Source of the DNA: Marinoscillum sp.
GTDB taxonomy: Bacteria; Bacteroidota; Bacteroidia; Cytophagales; Cyclobacteriaceae
Assembly: GCA_024305105.1 (NCBI GenBank)
Contig: JAMWZA010000040.1
Span: forward strand, 1-37,190
Reading direction: 5' to 3'
DNA length: 37,190 bases
Below are positions 17,464 through 26,200 of this stretch, piece by piece. The notes under the pieces were generated by a model, which saw nothing but the letters and a program-made list of their open reading frames with translations, made no database searches and had not been told where the DNA came from. Each line of letters starts with the position of its first letter. The stretch's first letter is position 1. A program made the position numbers and the translations under genes.

Positions 17464-17493
17464 TGAGTTTGCCAACCCACTCTTTAAACTGCT

Positions 17494-17508
17494 GTCGGGT
17501 CACCCGAC
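17494..17508. repeat. Short palindrome between phosphatase gene and its remnant
   Basis: GTCGGGT and ACCCGAC are separated by one base. As an RNA hairpin it would be GTCGG-GTCAC-CCGAC. No T run follows. It lies in the otherwise unexplained stretch that separates the intact phosphatase gene from the fossil copy. Confidence 0.3.
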
Positions 17509-17567
17509 CGAAAGTAGAATGAAAGTAGCCAACTCGCGTCAGGTAAGAATACCGGACGGCACTATAA

Positions 17568-17654
17568 TGTCTAGGGCAATACATCGTAAATCACTCTGGA
17601 AATCAATATTCTGTTGAATTATTCAATGAAACTTCGCATCTTAAGGATGTATGA
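17568..17654 (+). pseudogene. 3' remnant of a second histidine phosphatase gene
   Basis: The frame that ends with the TGA at 17652-17654 encodes GQYIVNHSGNQYSVELFNE and then TSHLKDV. The intact phosphatase upstream ends GLYIVNHAGNQYSVEVFNE and then TGHL. Over 23 aligned codons I count 7 identical, 12 synonymous and 4 amino-acid changes, so both copies were under protein-level selection before this one lost its 5' part. An in-frame TAA lies just before it at 17565-17567. Its stop overlaps the DUF72 start as GTATGA, the arrangement of translationally coupled genes. The ancestral operon therefore probably had a full phosphatase coupled to DUF72. Confidence 0.8.
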
Positions 17655-18532
17655 AATTCGGAGCTCCTGAAAACTTAGACGATCTGGACAGTCTGGATCT
17701 CAGTTTACCCCCAGATCATCCTGACAATACCACCGTGCTTTCTGGCTCTTCTAACCCTAAGGTCTATGTAGGCTGTAGTGTGTGGGGAGAAGATGCATGG
17801 GTCGGCGATCTATATCCTGAAGGTACAAAGAAGAAGGACTATCTGTCTGAATACATCAAGCGTATGAGCTGTATTGAGCTGAACAGCACCTTTTACAATG
17901 TGAAGAAAGCCAACATGCAAGCATGGGCCGAAGCAGCTAAAGGACATGAGTTTAAATATTGTCCCAAGTTCAATCGCCGTGTCAGTCACATGAAGCGACT
18001 AAAAGAAGACATCTATGAGGTGACCGATTATTTTGTGGAGATGTGTGAGGAATTCGGTGATAACCTGGGGATGACCTTTTTGCAAATGCCAGAGAACTTC
18101 ATGCCCAAGTGGTTTGAAAGACTTCAGCAATTTCTCGAGCATTTACCAAAAGATTTTCCGGTAGCAGTGGAGCTCAGGCATCAAACATGGTACGAAGGAG
18201 GCGTTTTTGATGAATTTTTTGATCTACTCAAATCAACCAATAAAACGGCAGTAATTACCGATACAGCACTTAAGCGAGAGATAATCCACCAGCGATTTTC
18301 AAACGATAAGATGTTTGTTCGATTTGCGGCTTATGATCAACACCCAACCAACTTCAAACGAATGGATGAGTGGGCTGAGCGTATTGGTCAATGGGTCAAT
18401 CAAGGAGTGAAAGAAGTGTATTTCTTTAGCAAACAGGATGATGAAACCTTTGCGCCACGTCAATCGGAATACATGATCGGTAAACTAAAAGAAACCACAG
18501 GATTGCCGCTAAAATCTCCTTATGCCACATAA
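17651..18532 (+). CDS. DUF72 (YecE-like) protein
   Basis: This 293-aa protein has the DUF72 TIM-barrel pattern: VYVGCSVWGEDAWVGDLYP near residue 38, a CIELNSTFYNV strand near 75, KFNRRVSHMKRL near 115, LQMPENF, VAVELRHQTWY near 175, and VYFFSKQDD towards the end. Residues 1-35 are an acidic extension with no clear domain. The biochemical role of DUF72 is not settled; a role in Fe-S or DNA metabolism has been suggested for relatives, but nothing here proves it. The ATG overlaps the stop of a phosphatase remnant, and the stop is 2 nt before ligD. That close packing suggests a link with the end-joining genes. Confidence 0.9.
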   Translation: MKFGAPENLDDLDSLDLSLPPDHPDNTTVLSGSSNPKVYVGCSVWGEDAWVGDLYPEGTKKKDYLSEYIKRMSCIELNSTFYNVKKANMQAWAEAAKGHEFKYCPKFNRRVSHMKRLKEDIYEVTDYFVEMCEEFGDNLGMTFLQMPENFMPKWFERLQQFLEHLPKDFPVAVELRHQTWYEGGVFDEFFDLLKSTNKTAVITDTALKREIIHQRFSNDKMFVRFAAYDQHPTNFKRMDEWAERIGQWVNQGVKEVYFFSKQDDETFAPRQSEYMIGKLKETTGLPLKSPYAT

Positions 18533-18534
18533 CT

Positions 18535-20847
18535 ATGGCTAAACAAAAAGTCCATGTTGAGGTCGGGAAAAGAAAGTTGGAACTGTCCAACCTTGATAAA
18601 GTATTGTATCCTGAAGATGGCGTGCTCAAGGCTCAGGTTATTGAATACTACCTAACACTAGCACCGACTATTCTAAGACACATTAAGGGACGACCACTTT
18701 CTCTCGTTAGATTTCCGGATGGAATTCATGGCGAACAGTTTTTTCAGAAAAACCGACCAGACTGGGCACCTGACTGGATTGACTACATTCGATTAGGTAA
18801 AGAGCGTAAGAAAGAATATATCGTAGCGAGAGAAGAGGCCACGCTGGTCTGGCTTGCCAATTTGGCTTGTCTTGAGTTGCACCAGATTCATAGTTTCAGT
18901 GAATTCGCTGACAAGCCAGATTACATTGTCTATGATTTGGATCCACCAGAGGGAAAAGATGATTTTGAAGAAGTAAAGAACCTGGCTCATAAGTTAAAGG
19001 ACGAGTTGGAATCTTACGATTATCACGTATTTGTAAAGACTACAGGAGGAAAGGGATTGCATTTGGTTACGCCATTGGAACCCAACTACACCTTTGATGA
19101 GTGTTTTGATACGGCGAAGAGAATTGCAGATAAATTCATTAAAAAGAATAAAAACACAACACTTCATTTAAATAAGGAAGCTCGAAAAGGTCGGGTTTTG
19201 ATTGATATTTTTCGCAATAAGTCATCTCAAACCATTGTAAGTCCATACAGTATGCGAGGTAGGTCAGGTGCACCTGTTTCTACGCCTATCACCTGGGAGG
19301 AGCTAGAGCAGGTAAAGTCGCCGAAGGAATTTACCATTGATCATGTAAAGGAGAAAGTGCTCGAACATGGAGACCCCTGGGAGGCGATTAGAAGTTGGGC
19401 AGTTCCATTGCATACCGATAAGAAACGCAGGTCGCAGTACCGAGAACTGCCAGACAACAAGCGACACAAAAGCCCTGAACAACTTGCCGAATATGAGAAG
19501 AAGCGAGACTTCTCTAAAACACCCGAACCCTATGTTCCTGAAGACGATGGTCGTGGCAATCGGTTTGTGATTCAACGACATCATGCATCACATTTACATT
19601 ATGATTTACGACTGGAACAGGACGGTATATTGAAATCTTGGGCAATACCAAGAGGAATGCCTCCAAAGCCGGGAGTGAAGCGGCTTGCCGTACAGACAGA
19701 AGATCACCCCTTGGAATATCTGGCTTTTGAAGCCGAAATCCCGAAAGGACAATATGGTGGTGGTATGATGTGGATCTATGCTTCGGGGAGGTATGAAATC
19801 ACTAAGACAAAAAAGAACGGATTCTACTTCCGTTTGTCTGGGCCTCTGGTCAATGCTGAGTACCGCATGCATCTTATGAAAGGTAAAGAGTGGTTATTGG
19901 AACGTGTGGATTTACCACAAATCAACATGCTCGACAATGAAGTAAAACCCATGATGGCGGAATCGCTCAAAAAGCCACCTTCAGGTGATTACCGATACGA
20001 AGTGAAGTGGGATGGAATTCGCGTGATGATAACACTGAATGAAGGCGAATTAGTAATTCGAAGCAGGAATATGAACATCATTACAGATCAGTTTCCGGAG
20101 TTGAACATTCCCGAAGAGGTTTTTCGGGTCAATAACGGTGTGTTTGATGGAGAGATTGTTTGCCTGGATAATGAAGGGAAAGCTGATTTTAAAAAGGTAA
20201 TCAAGCGATTGATGACCAAAAAACAGATGGATATAAACTATCAGCTGAAGAAAAACCCTGCACACTGCTACCTATTTGATGTGCTTTACCTGGATGGCCG
20301 CTCTCTGGTAAATGATCCGTGGCTGAGAAGAAGGGCGTGGCTGAAAGATTCATTTAGAAAGAACACGTCATACCGCTTCAGTGAAGATATAGAGGATGGA
20401 GAAGCTCTGTTTGCCGCAACAAAGCAAATGGGAGTGGAGGGTATCATGGCTAAGGACCCTTTGGGTAAATACTATCCTGGTAAGCGATCAGATGTATGGT
20501 ACAAAATTAAAGTGAAGAACTATGTGGATGCATGGATTGTTGGCTATACAGAGGGTAAGGGAGATCGTCAACCATTTTTTGGTTCATTGCACATTGTTGA
20601 GCGAAGGGATGATGGAGAGGTTTATCGTGGAAAAGTTGGCACCGGTTTCACTGATAAGTTGATGAAAGAGTTGATAAAAAAAATGCAGGAACGCACCACC
20701 GATACCAAACCAATAGAAGAGAGAGTGGTCGAAGCAAGCTTTTGGCTGGAAGACTATATTCCTTGTGAAATTGAATACAGTGAGCTGACTAAAGATGGAA
20801 ACTACCGTGATCCCGTGTTGAAGAAGGTGCGTTTTGATGCTTTATAA
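18535..20847 (+). CDS. ligD: LigD, multifunctional NHEJ DNA ligase (POL-PE-LIG order)
   Basis: LigD repairs double-strand breaks with Ku. This 770-aa protein has three modules. A primase-like polymerase (1-290) carries the metal-binding pair Asp134 and Asp136 in YDLDPPEG. A 3'-phosphoesterase module (about 325-460) has RHHASHLHYDLRLE (His349, His353, His355, Asp357, Arg359) and the later EDHPLEY. An ATP-dependent ligase (about 470-770) has its adenylated Lys491 in VKWDGIRV, then DGEIVCLD and GIMAKDPLGKYYPGKRSDVWYKIK, and ends in an OB-fold. The order POL-PE-LIG matches mycobacterial LigD rather than the PE-LIG-POL order of Pseudomonas. It begins 2 nt after DUF72, so it is co-transcribed; ku follows after 89 nt with its own candidate promoter. 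Confidence 0.96.
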   Translation: MAKQKVHVEVGKRKLELSNLDKVLYPEDGVLKAQVIEYYLTLAPTILRHIKGRPLSLVRFPDGIHGEQFFQKNRPDWAPDWIDYIRLGKERKKEYIVAREEATLVWLANLACLELHQIHSFSEFADKPDYIVYDLDPPEGKDDFEEVKNLAHKLKDELESYDYHVFVKTTGGKGLHLVTPLEPNYTFDECFDTAKRIADKFIKKNKNTTLHLNKEARKGRVLIDIFRNKSSQTIVSPYSMRGRSGAPVSTPITWEELEQVKSPKEFTIDHVKEKVLEHGDPWEAIRSWAVPLHTDKKRRSQYRELPDNKRHKSPEQLAEYEKKRDFSKTPEPYVPEDDGRGNRFVIQRHHASHLHYDLRLEQDGILKSWAIPRGMPPKPGVKRLAVQTEDHPLEYLAFEAEIPKGQYGGGMMWIYASGRYEITKTKKNGFYFRLSGPLVNAEYRMHLMKGKEWLLERVDLPQINMLDNEVKPMMAESLKKPPSGDYRYEVKWDGIRVMITLNEGELVIRSRNMNIITDQFPELNIPEEVFRVNNGVFDGEIVCLDNEGKADFKKVIKRLMTKKQMDINYQLKKNPAHCYLFDVLYLDGRSLVNDPWLRRRAWLKDSFRKNTSYRFSEDIEDGEALFAATKQMGVEGIMAKDPLGKYYPGKRSDVWYKIKVKNYVDAWIVGYTEGKGDRQPFFGSLHIVERRDDGEVYRGKVGTGFTDKLMKELIKKMQERTTDTKPIEERVVEASFWLEDYIPCEIEYSELTKDGNYRDPVLKKVRFDAL

Positions 20848-20880
20848 GCACTTGATTAACAATATTATATACCCTTTTAC

Positions 20881-20912
20881 TTGTAGTTATAATTGATAAT
20901 TTACTAACTTTC
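20881..20912 (+). promoter_or_regulatory. Candidate promoter of the ku operon
   Basis: A TTG (20881-20883) is separated by 21 nt from TAACTTTC (20905-20912), one mismatch from the TAnnTTTG -7 consensus. The element ends 24 nt before the ku ATG. Both parts and the spacing fit a Bacteroidota promoter. Confidence 0.45.
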
Positions 20913-20936
20913 TAATCCAAGTTAATGAGATAAGCT

Positions 20937-21776
20937 ATGAGAGCAATCTGGAAAGGGCATATTCGGTTTTCATTGGTCACCATTCCTATTCGTATTTACA
21001 ATGCGATTGACAATCAACAATCGGTCAAATTTAATTTACTAGCTAGGGAAACAAACAATCCAGTGAAGTATGAGAAGAAGGATAAAGTTACTGGTGAAAC
21101 GTTGCGCACTGAAGACATAGTCAAAGGGTATCAATACGAGCCAGGTCAGTTTGTGCTCGTCGATCAGGAGGACTTTGAAAAAGTCAAACTAAAAAGCACC
21201 AAGGTAATCGAAATAGAAGGTTTTGTGGATGCAAGTGAAGTGCATCATACGTTGTTTGATTCGCCTTATTTTGCTGGGCCAGATGGTGAAGTAGCTGCTA
21301 AAACCTACCAGTTGCTTTCAGAGTCGTTAAGAGAATCTGGAAAGGTGGGGGTAGGCAAAGTCGTATTGAGGGATCGTGAAAATGTGGTGTTGTTGACTCC
21401 TCATGAAAAAGGCATACTACTGTATAAACTGCGTTACCCTGAGGAGGTTCGTAATATCAAGGATGTTCCCAATACGGATAAAGAACAAGAACTCGAACCA
21501 GAACAGCTTAGAATGGCGAACACATTGATTGATTCCATGACCAGGAATTTCTCTGACTTAAAACTCGAGGATCGATACAATGGTGCGCTCAAGGAAATGA
21601 TCTCGAACAAGATAGAGGGCAAAGAAGTTGTCTCGTTTACTGAAGAAGAACCTGAAGTAGTGGATATAATGACAGCCCTAAAAGCCAGTATCGATCAAGC
21701 CAAGGCAGATAAAAAGCCAATGAAAAAGGCTAAGAAGGAAGATAAGGAGTCCAAAAAGAAACGAAAGGCTAGTTAA
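20937..21776 (+). CDS. ku: Ku, DNA double-strand-break end-binding protein
   Basis: This 279-aa protein covers the bacterial Ku core. It begins MRAIWKGHIRFSLVTIPIRIYNA, the hallmark start, followed by VKYEKKDKVTGE, GYQYEPGQFVLVDQEDFEKVKLKSTKVIEI, and FDSPYFAGPDGEVAAKTYQLL. Homodimeric Ku threads onto DNA ends and recruits LigD. Residues 250-279 form a Lys-rich tail (KKPMKKAKKEDKESKKKRKAS), known in other bacteria to aid DNA binding. The stop overlaps the start of the TPR gene by one base (TAATG), so Ku is translationally linked to two further proteins. Confidence 0.96.
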   Translation: MRAIWKGHIRFSLVTIPIRIYNAIDNQQSVKFNLLARETNNPVKYEKKDKVTGETLRTEDIVKGYQYEPGQFVLVDQEDFEKVKLKSTKVIEIEGFVDASEVHHTLFDSPYFAGPDGEVAAKTYQLLSESLRESGKVGVGKVVLRDRENVVLLTPHEKGILLYKLRYPEEVRNIKDVPNTDKEQELEPEQLRMANTLIDSMTRNFSDLKLEDRYNGALKEMISNKIEGKEVVSFTEEEPEVVDIMTALKASIDQAKADKKPMKKAKKEDKESKKKRKAS

Positions 21777-22390
21777 TGGTGCGAATTGTCAAATTTCCGG
21801 TATCACCTCCTGAGAAATTGGGTCCCAAGAAAGTCAGGAAGAAAAAAAACAGAAAACCTGATCCGGAAGATTTTGGTCAATTGAATTTGTTTGCTCAACC
21901 TCCCAAGGAGGGTAAAGTAGTCAGCTTTCCACAGTCGGATAGTTTTTTTGAAGAGGCATTAATTCTCGACGAAGAAGGAAATCCAGAAGCTGAGAAGTTC
22001 TATTTGCTAGCCATCAAAAACAAAGAGTCTGAAGTAGATGCCTATTGCAATCTTGGCATACTGAAATCACAACAGAATGATTTAGCTAAAAGTATTGATT
22101 ATCTAACCAAATGCCTGGAGTTGGAACCAAGACATTTTGAGGCGCACTACAACTTGGCCAACGTTTATTCTGACATGGGGAATTACAAGCTCTCGAAAAC
22201 TCATTATGAGGTATCGATCAACATAGATCCTGACTTCCCCAATAGCTACTATAACCTGGGGTTGGTGCTTATATCCATGAAAGCATACAAAGAGGCTATT
22301 GAAGCCATCGATCAATACATTCAATGTTCACCAGATGGAGACCTCAAAGTGGCTAATGAACTGATTAAAACACTAAAATCTTTTGCGTAA
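21776..22390 (+). CDS. TPR protein coupled to Ku
   Basis: This 204-aa protein has a basic N-terminus (KFPVSPPEKLGPKKVRKKKNRKP, residues 6-28), then a linker, and three clear TPR units at about 85-118, 119-152 and 153-186. The TPR signatures include YCNLGILKSQQNDLAKSIDYL, AHYNLANVYSDMGNY and YYNLGLVLISMKAY. There is no signal peptide, so it is cytoplasmic. TPR arrays bind partner proteins, and the basic N-terminus could contact DNA. It overlaps ku by 1 nt and the next gene by 1 nt, a strong hint that it acts with Ku, perhaps as a scaffold. That role is inference from position alone. Confidence 0.88.
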   Translation: MVRIVKFPVSPPEKLGPKKVRKKKNRKPDPEDFGQLNLFAQPPKEGKVVSFPQSDSFFEEALILDEEGNPEAEKFYLLAIKNKESEVDAYCNLGILKSQQNDLAKSIDYLTKCLELEPRHFEAHYNLANVYSDMGNYKLSKTHYEVSINIDPDFPNSYYNLGLVLISMKAYKEAIEAIDQYIQCSPDGDLKVANELIKTLKSFA

Positions 22391-22749
22391 TGACTAAGAA
22401 AAACGAAATTCTAACCGAACATTTTGAACAACTCAAAGCGCTTGTACCTGAAATATACCAGCATCAGTCGCAATTTCATGACGATGAAGCTACTAAGCTT
22501 TATGAAATACTAAAGCGGTCGTTGGGCATTATTGAGGCTGTTTACCTTCAAAATGCAGAAAGCTTTAAAAATGTCCGAATTGAAGAATATGGCAAACTCA
22601 TCCGTGACTTGAAATCCCTTGGATATGAGTATAGCGGAAATGAAGAACTTCTGGAAAAAGCGGCAGGATATTTGATCCTACAAAACAAGAAGCCAATGGA
22701 AAAAGCCAAGGGCTCCAAAAAATCCAATCAAGGACGTAAAGCCATGTAA
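22390..22749 (+). CDS. Small helical protein with a Ku-like basic tail, coupled to the TPR gene
   Basis: This 119-aa protein is not recognised. Residues 1-95 are mainly helical and acidic (EQLKALVPEIYQHQSQFHDD, LYEILKRSLGIIEAVYL). The last 20 or so residues are very basic: NKKPMEKAKGSKKSNQGRK. That tail is similar to the end of Ku two genes upstream (DKKPMKKAKKEDKESKKKRK), including KKPMxKAK. The start overlaps the TPR stop by one base. A basic tail plus this position suggests a DNA-end or Ku-associated factor, but this is inference. The next gene begins 5 nt later. Confidence 0.8.
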   Translation: MTKKNEILTEHFEQLKALVPEIYQHQSQFHDDEATKLYEILKRSLGIIEAVYLQNAESFKNVRIEEYGKLIRDLKSLGYEYSGNEELLEKAAGYLILQNKKPMEKAKGSKKSNQGRKAM

Positions 22750-22754
22750 TCACG

Positions 22755-22961
22755 ATGAAGAAAAAGCTACGATTTTCCTTATTTATTGCTGCATTTGTAA
22801 GCATTATGGTATTTAATCATTGCACTGAAGACGATGGCCTCACGGTCTGTGCGGGTTGTACTTCTGATGCGCCCTGGTCGGTACCTGGATCCACCAATTG
22901 CTATCAGTCGTTTGATGACTGTGATGCCTCTGAAAGAGGAGACTGCACGATTTGTGATTAA
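22755..22961 (+). CDS. Six-cysteine mini-lipoprotein A
   Basis: This 68-aa protein starts MKKKLRFSLFIAAFVSIMVF with a lipidation Cys23 after NH (a non-standard lipobox). The mature part is only 45 residues, acidic, with six cysteines at 32, 35, 49, 56, 64 and 67 in a CxxC-x13-C-x6-C-x7-CxxC pattern. It is paralogous to the next gene (shared CAGC, DAP, CY, DC, GxC and IC). The two CxxC pairs could form disulfides or bind metal. It begins 5 nt after the small basic protein, so it may belong to the ku transcript. The product should be cell-envelope bound. Function unknown. Confidence 0.78.
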   Translation: MKKKLRFSLFIAAFVSIMVFNHCTEDDGLTVCAGCTSDAPWSVPGSTNCYQSFDDCDASERGDCTICD

Positions 22962-23003
22962 GAACATTTCTTCGTTAATTGATCAGACCAAACCAAAAGA
23001 CCT

Positions 23004-23201
23004 ATGAGGAAGCATTTAATCAAAGGACTGTTCATGTGTGGCGTACTGTCACTTTCGTTTGTTTTGTCGTGTGATGAAGATCTGGAAAACTGCGCTGGAT
23101 GCCCGGATGATGCACCTTATGGTACAATAGACGGTAGTTGTTACGCCACGCAAAGCGATTGTGAGAGCAACGAATCGGGCAACTGTGTGATTTGTCAGTA
23201 A
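23004..23201 (+). CDS. Six-cysteine mini-lipoprotein B
   Basis: This 65-aa protein has a signal peptide (MRKHLIKGLFMCGVLSLSFV) and lipobox VLSC at Cys23. Mature cysteines lie at 30, 33, 46, 53, 61 and 64, a CxxC-x12-C-x6-C-x7-CxxC pattern matching the paralogue just upstream. Both contain DAP after the first CxxC and end in an I-C pair. Its stop is immediately adjacent to the stop of the convergent WD40-caspase gene, so the two transcripts must overlap. Function unknown. Confidence 0.8.
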   Translation: MRKHLIKGLFMCGVLSLSFVLSCDEDLENCAGCPDDAPYGTIDGSCYATQSDCESNESGNCVICQ

Positions 23202-26200
23202 CTATTCCAGTTCATTAAGGATCGCCTCGCTTAGGACTGCCGAATTCACCGCTTCTAGTTCCACTTTTTTGCTGACTACACCATTCTTCACAAAAGTGAT
23301 CGTGGCTTTAATGAGTCCATTTGATTCACTATAACGACCGTTAATGAGCGTAGCGCCACTAAAGCTCTTGTCGTCCACAAAGGCGATGGGTGCATCATCT
23401 TGTTTACTCAGTTCCAGTAATTGTTGATCCACTAGTTCACTTAAGTCCAGTCGGTCAAAGATCGCTGACTCGTCCTGAAATCGACTATGGACATATACTG
23501 GTTTTGGTGCAGCCAGGATGATGGCGTCCCGGTCGGCTGGAGAAAGTCTTCCAATATCAAAGCTCTTGCCGTCTTCCGGTACGCGTATCTCAGGCTTTTG
23601 AATTCCACCAATCTCTTCTGCCAGCTCAGGTACTTTGTTGGCCGCAAACTGGAAGAGATCCAAGACATCAATGAATTCATTGTCTCGAAGTGCCGCTCCT
23701 TTCATGCCGAAGAGTAGAGAGTAGGTGAGCAGTCCCTGACCATAGAGTGTGGTTTCGTAGCTCACAGCATCTGCAGCAGATCCAGCGAGTACAAACAGGC
23801 CTGTTCGGTCTTTCATTCGCTCCAGGGCTCTTATTTGCGTAGAACTCATAGCGCTTCTGCTGGAAGCCAGTGAGGAAGCCAGTCTGCCAGAGTGACAGGC
23901 ATCTATGATTAATATTTGCTTCAGCGCTGGTACTGCTTTAATGTATTCAGTGAATTCGCTGCTGGAGATTGCTGCCTCTTCTCGAAGGACTGTATTGTTC
24001 ATGTCTCCACTGCCAGCGGTGCATGTCAGGTAGTAGAAGTCGCTCATGTCTCCAGCGTGATTCACTCCGTGTCCAGATAAGTAAACCAACAGGATGTCGT
24101 TAGCCTTGGCTTTCGTTTGGTAGTTTTCAAAGGCTTTCCTGATATTCGCTTTAGTTGGCCATTTAGATTCCTCTTGATCGGTAGTGAGTAGGGTGATGTT
24201 GGTTTTTTCTGTACCAAGATATTTGGCTGCACTCAATTGTAATGCGTTGGCTAAATCTGTCGCATCTTTAGCCGCAAACTTTAGATCGAGAGATTCTCCA
24301 TCATAATCAGAACTTCCGGCAATCACAGCGTATAGATTTGGAGCTTCCAGTGACTTTTCCTCACCAAATACATAGAGGCTTTTTTCATCGGTACTCAGCG
24401 TGCCATCTGTATTGTATGCTTTGATGGTGATTTTATTGACCCGATCATTGTATAAAAATGGATGGTCCGTGATGTCATAGTCAATTTCCAGCGAACTGGC
24501 ATCTGGTTTAGAGTTGGCTCCGCTCCGCACATCACTACTCACTTCCTTTCCATTGATCAAAATAATCACTCGACCAATTCCGCCTCCATTGTTGCCCAGA
24601 TTGATGCCAAGCTTTCCATCATTTTTTAGCGGATGCTTCAATGATAGCTTTGGATGTAGTTTCACATTGGCCAGGTTGTCTGAAGTGCGTATTGGCTCTG
24701 AATTCAGTTCAAGCAATTTCGAAAACAGCTTTGGTTCATAGTAGCTTTCCTTTATTTGCTCCAGGTTGATGAGTTCACCTTCTTTTACATAATGAAGTAG
24801 GTTCATCGCTTCCGGAGTGGCATCAAATAATCCAGCCGGTGTGGTGACAACATACTGATCATTAGACAAAGGAATAAGCATTCCAGCAGGCTCTGTTGAC
24901 TTTCCGTCTAGCGTCCAGATCTTGATCACGCCATCGATGGAGGCGGTGAGCATCTTACCGTTGACAAACTCTACATCAAAGACAAATCCAGAGTGTCCAG
25001 GAAAAGTTGTTTTTAGTTTACCAGTCTTGGCTGAATAATGTTTAATCGTAAAATCTGTTCCTGATTCACCTCGCTTTACAGAATTTCGAATTCCGATGAG
25101 TGATCCGCCATCAGGCGTCCAGTGTAATTTGTCCGATGGTCTTTCGAGCGCAATGGTTCTTTTGAGGTTGAACGTTTCTGCATCTCTTATTTCCGCGGTT
25201 ACGTCATCTTTCAATAATACCGCTAACTCACCTTTACTAGAAATGGAAAGATGCTGGATGTTGGGCAGGTCAATTGCTTTAAGCTGGTCAAAAGTGATGG
25301 GGTCAAAGACGACCAATCCCTTGTTGGTGTGAAAGATGAGCTTACGCCCATTTGGTGTAAACACATAGTCCTTTCCACTTTTCACTTTGAGGTTTTTAGG
25401 TTTGCTTGTAGTGAAGTTGTAGAAATCAAAGTCCTCTTCACTGCTCTTGCGCAATACATATCGACCTGTAGGGTCAAAAGTAACGGGAGTTGTACTGTAT
25501 TCTCCTTTCGCCTGGAGAGCAAACAATTCCTTTTGATTGACGAGGTTGGTCACTCGTATTTGTTCATCCAATCCATAGGAAGCAATTACCGGATTCACTG
25601 GGTGAAAGGAAACCGCGCGTGATCCTTTTTTACTACCGGTGATCACTTTATCAGCTTCCGTACCTGTCAGATCAATTACTTTAATTACGTCATGATTGGA
25701 CGCGATAGCTAGTTTGGTGCAGTTGCGGTCTACTGCCATGTCATAGATGCTTGCTGCCTGACCTCTGAACGCTTTACTCCATTGTTGATTTTTGAAATCA
25801 TATTCCTTAATGGTGTTTTCGTAATCAGCGATTAACAAAGTGCTGTCGGTAGTGGTCGTCAATACACGCAAACCAAAGGCAAAAGCCTGATCATTCTGAT
25901 CCTGATTCCACTTGAATGGCAAGTCTTTGTTTTCCAGCTCAGTGCTGAAGGCTTTCAAGTTTTGTTTGCCATCACGGCCACAAGCTATTACTGTGCGAGT
26001 GAGAGGAATGTAGGATACATCATAGGTCCTAAGCGAAAATGGGTTGACTTTATTTACCTTTTTGGTTGCTAAGTTTAGGGTAATGAGCTCTCCTGATTGT
26101 GTTCCTATGACCAGCCCTTTGGGAGCTGAGCTGATGGTGAGTATTTCAGTTTCTGAAACGTTGGCATTGTCACTAATTTTAAAATTGATCAGGTCTACAG

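Noticed and set aside
25251-25622. 123-aa plus-strand frame inside the WD40-caspase gene
   Set aside because: Antisense to a continuous 1172-residue protein with recognised domains.
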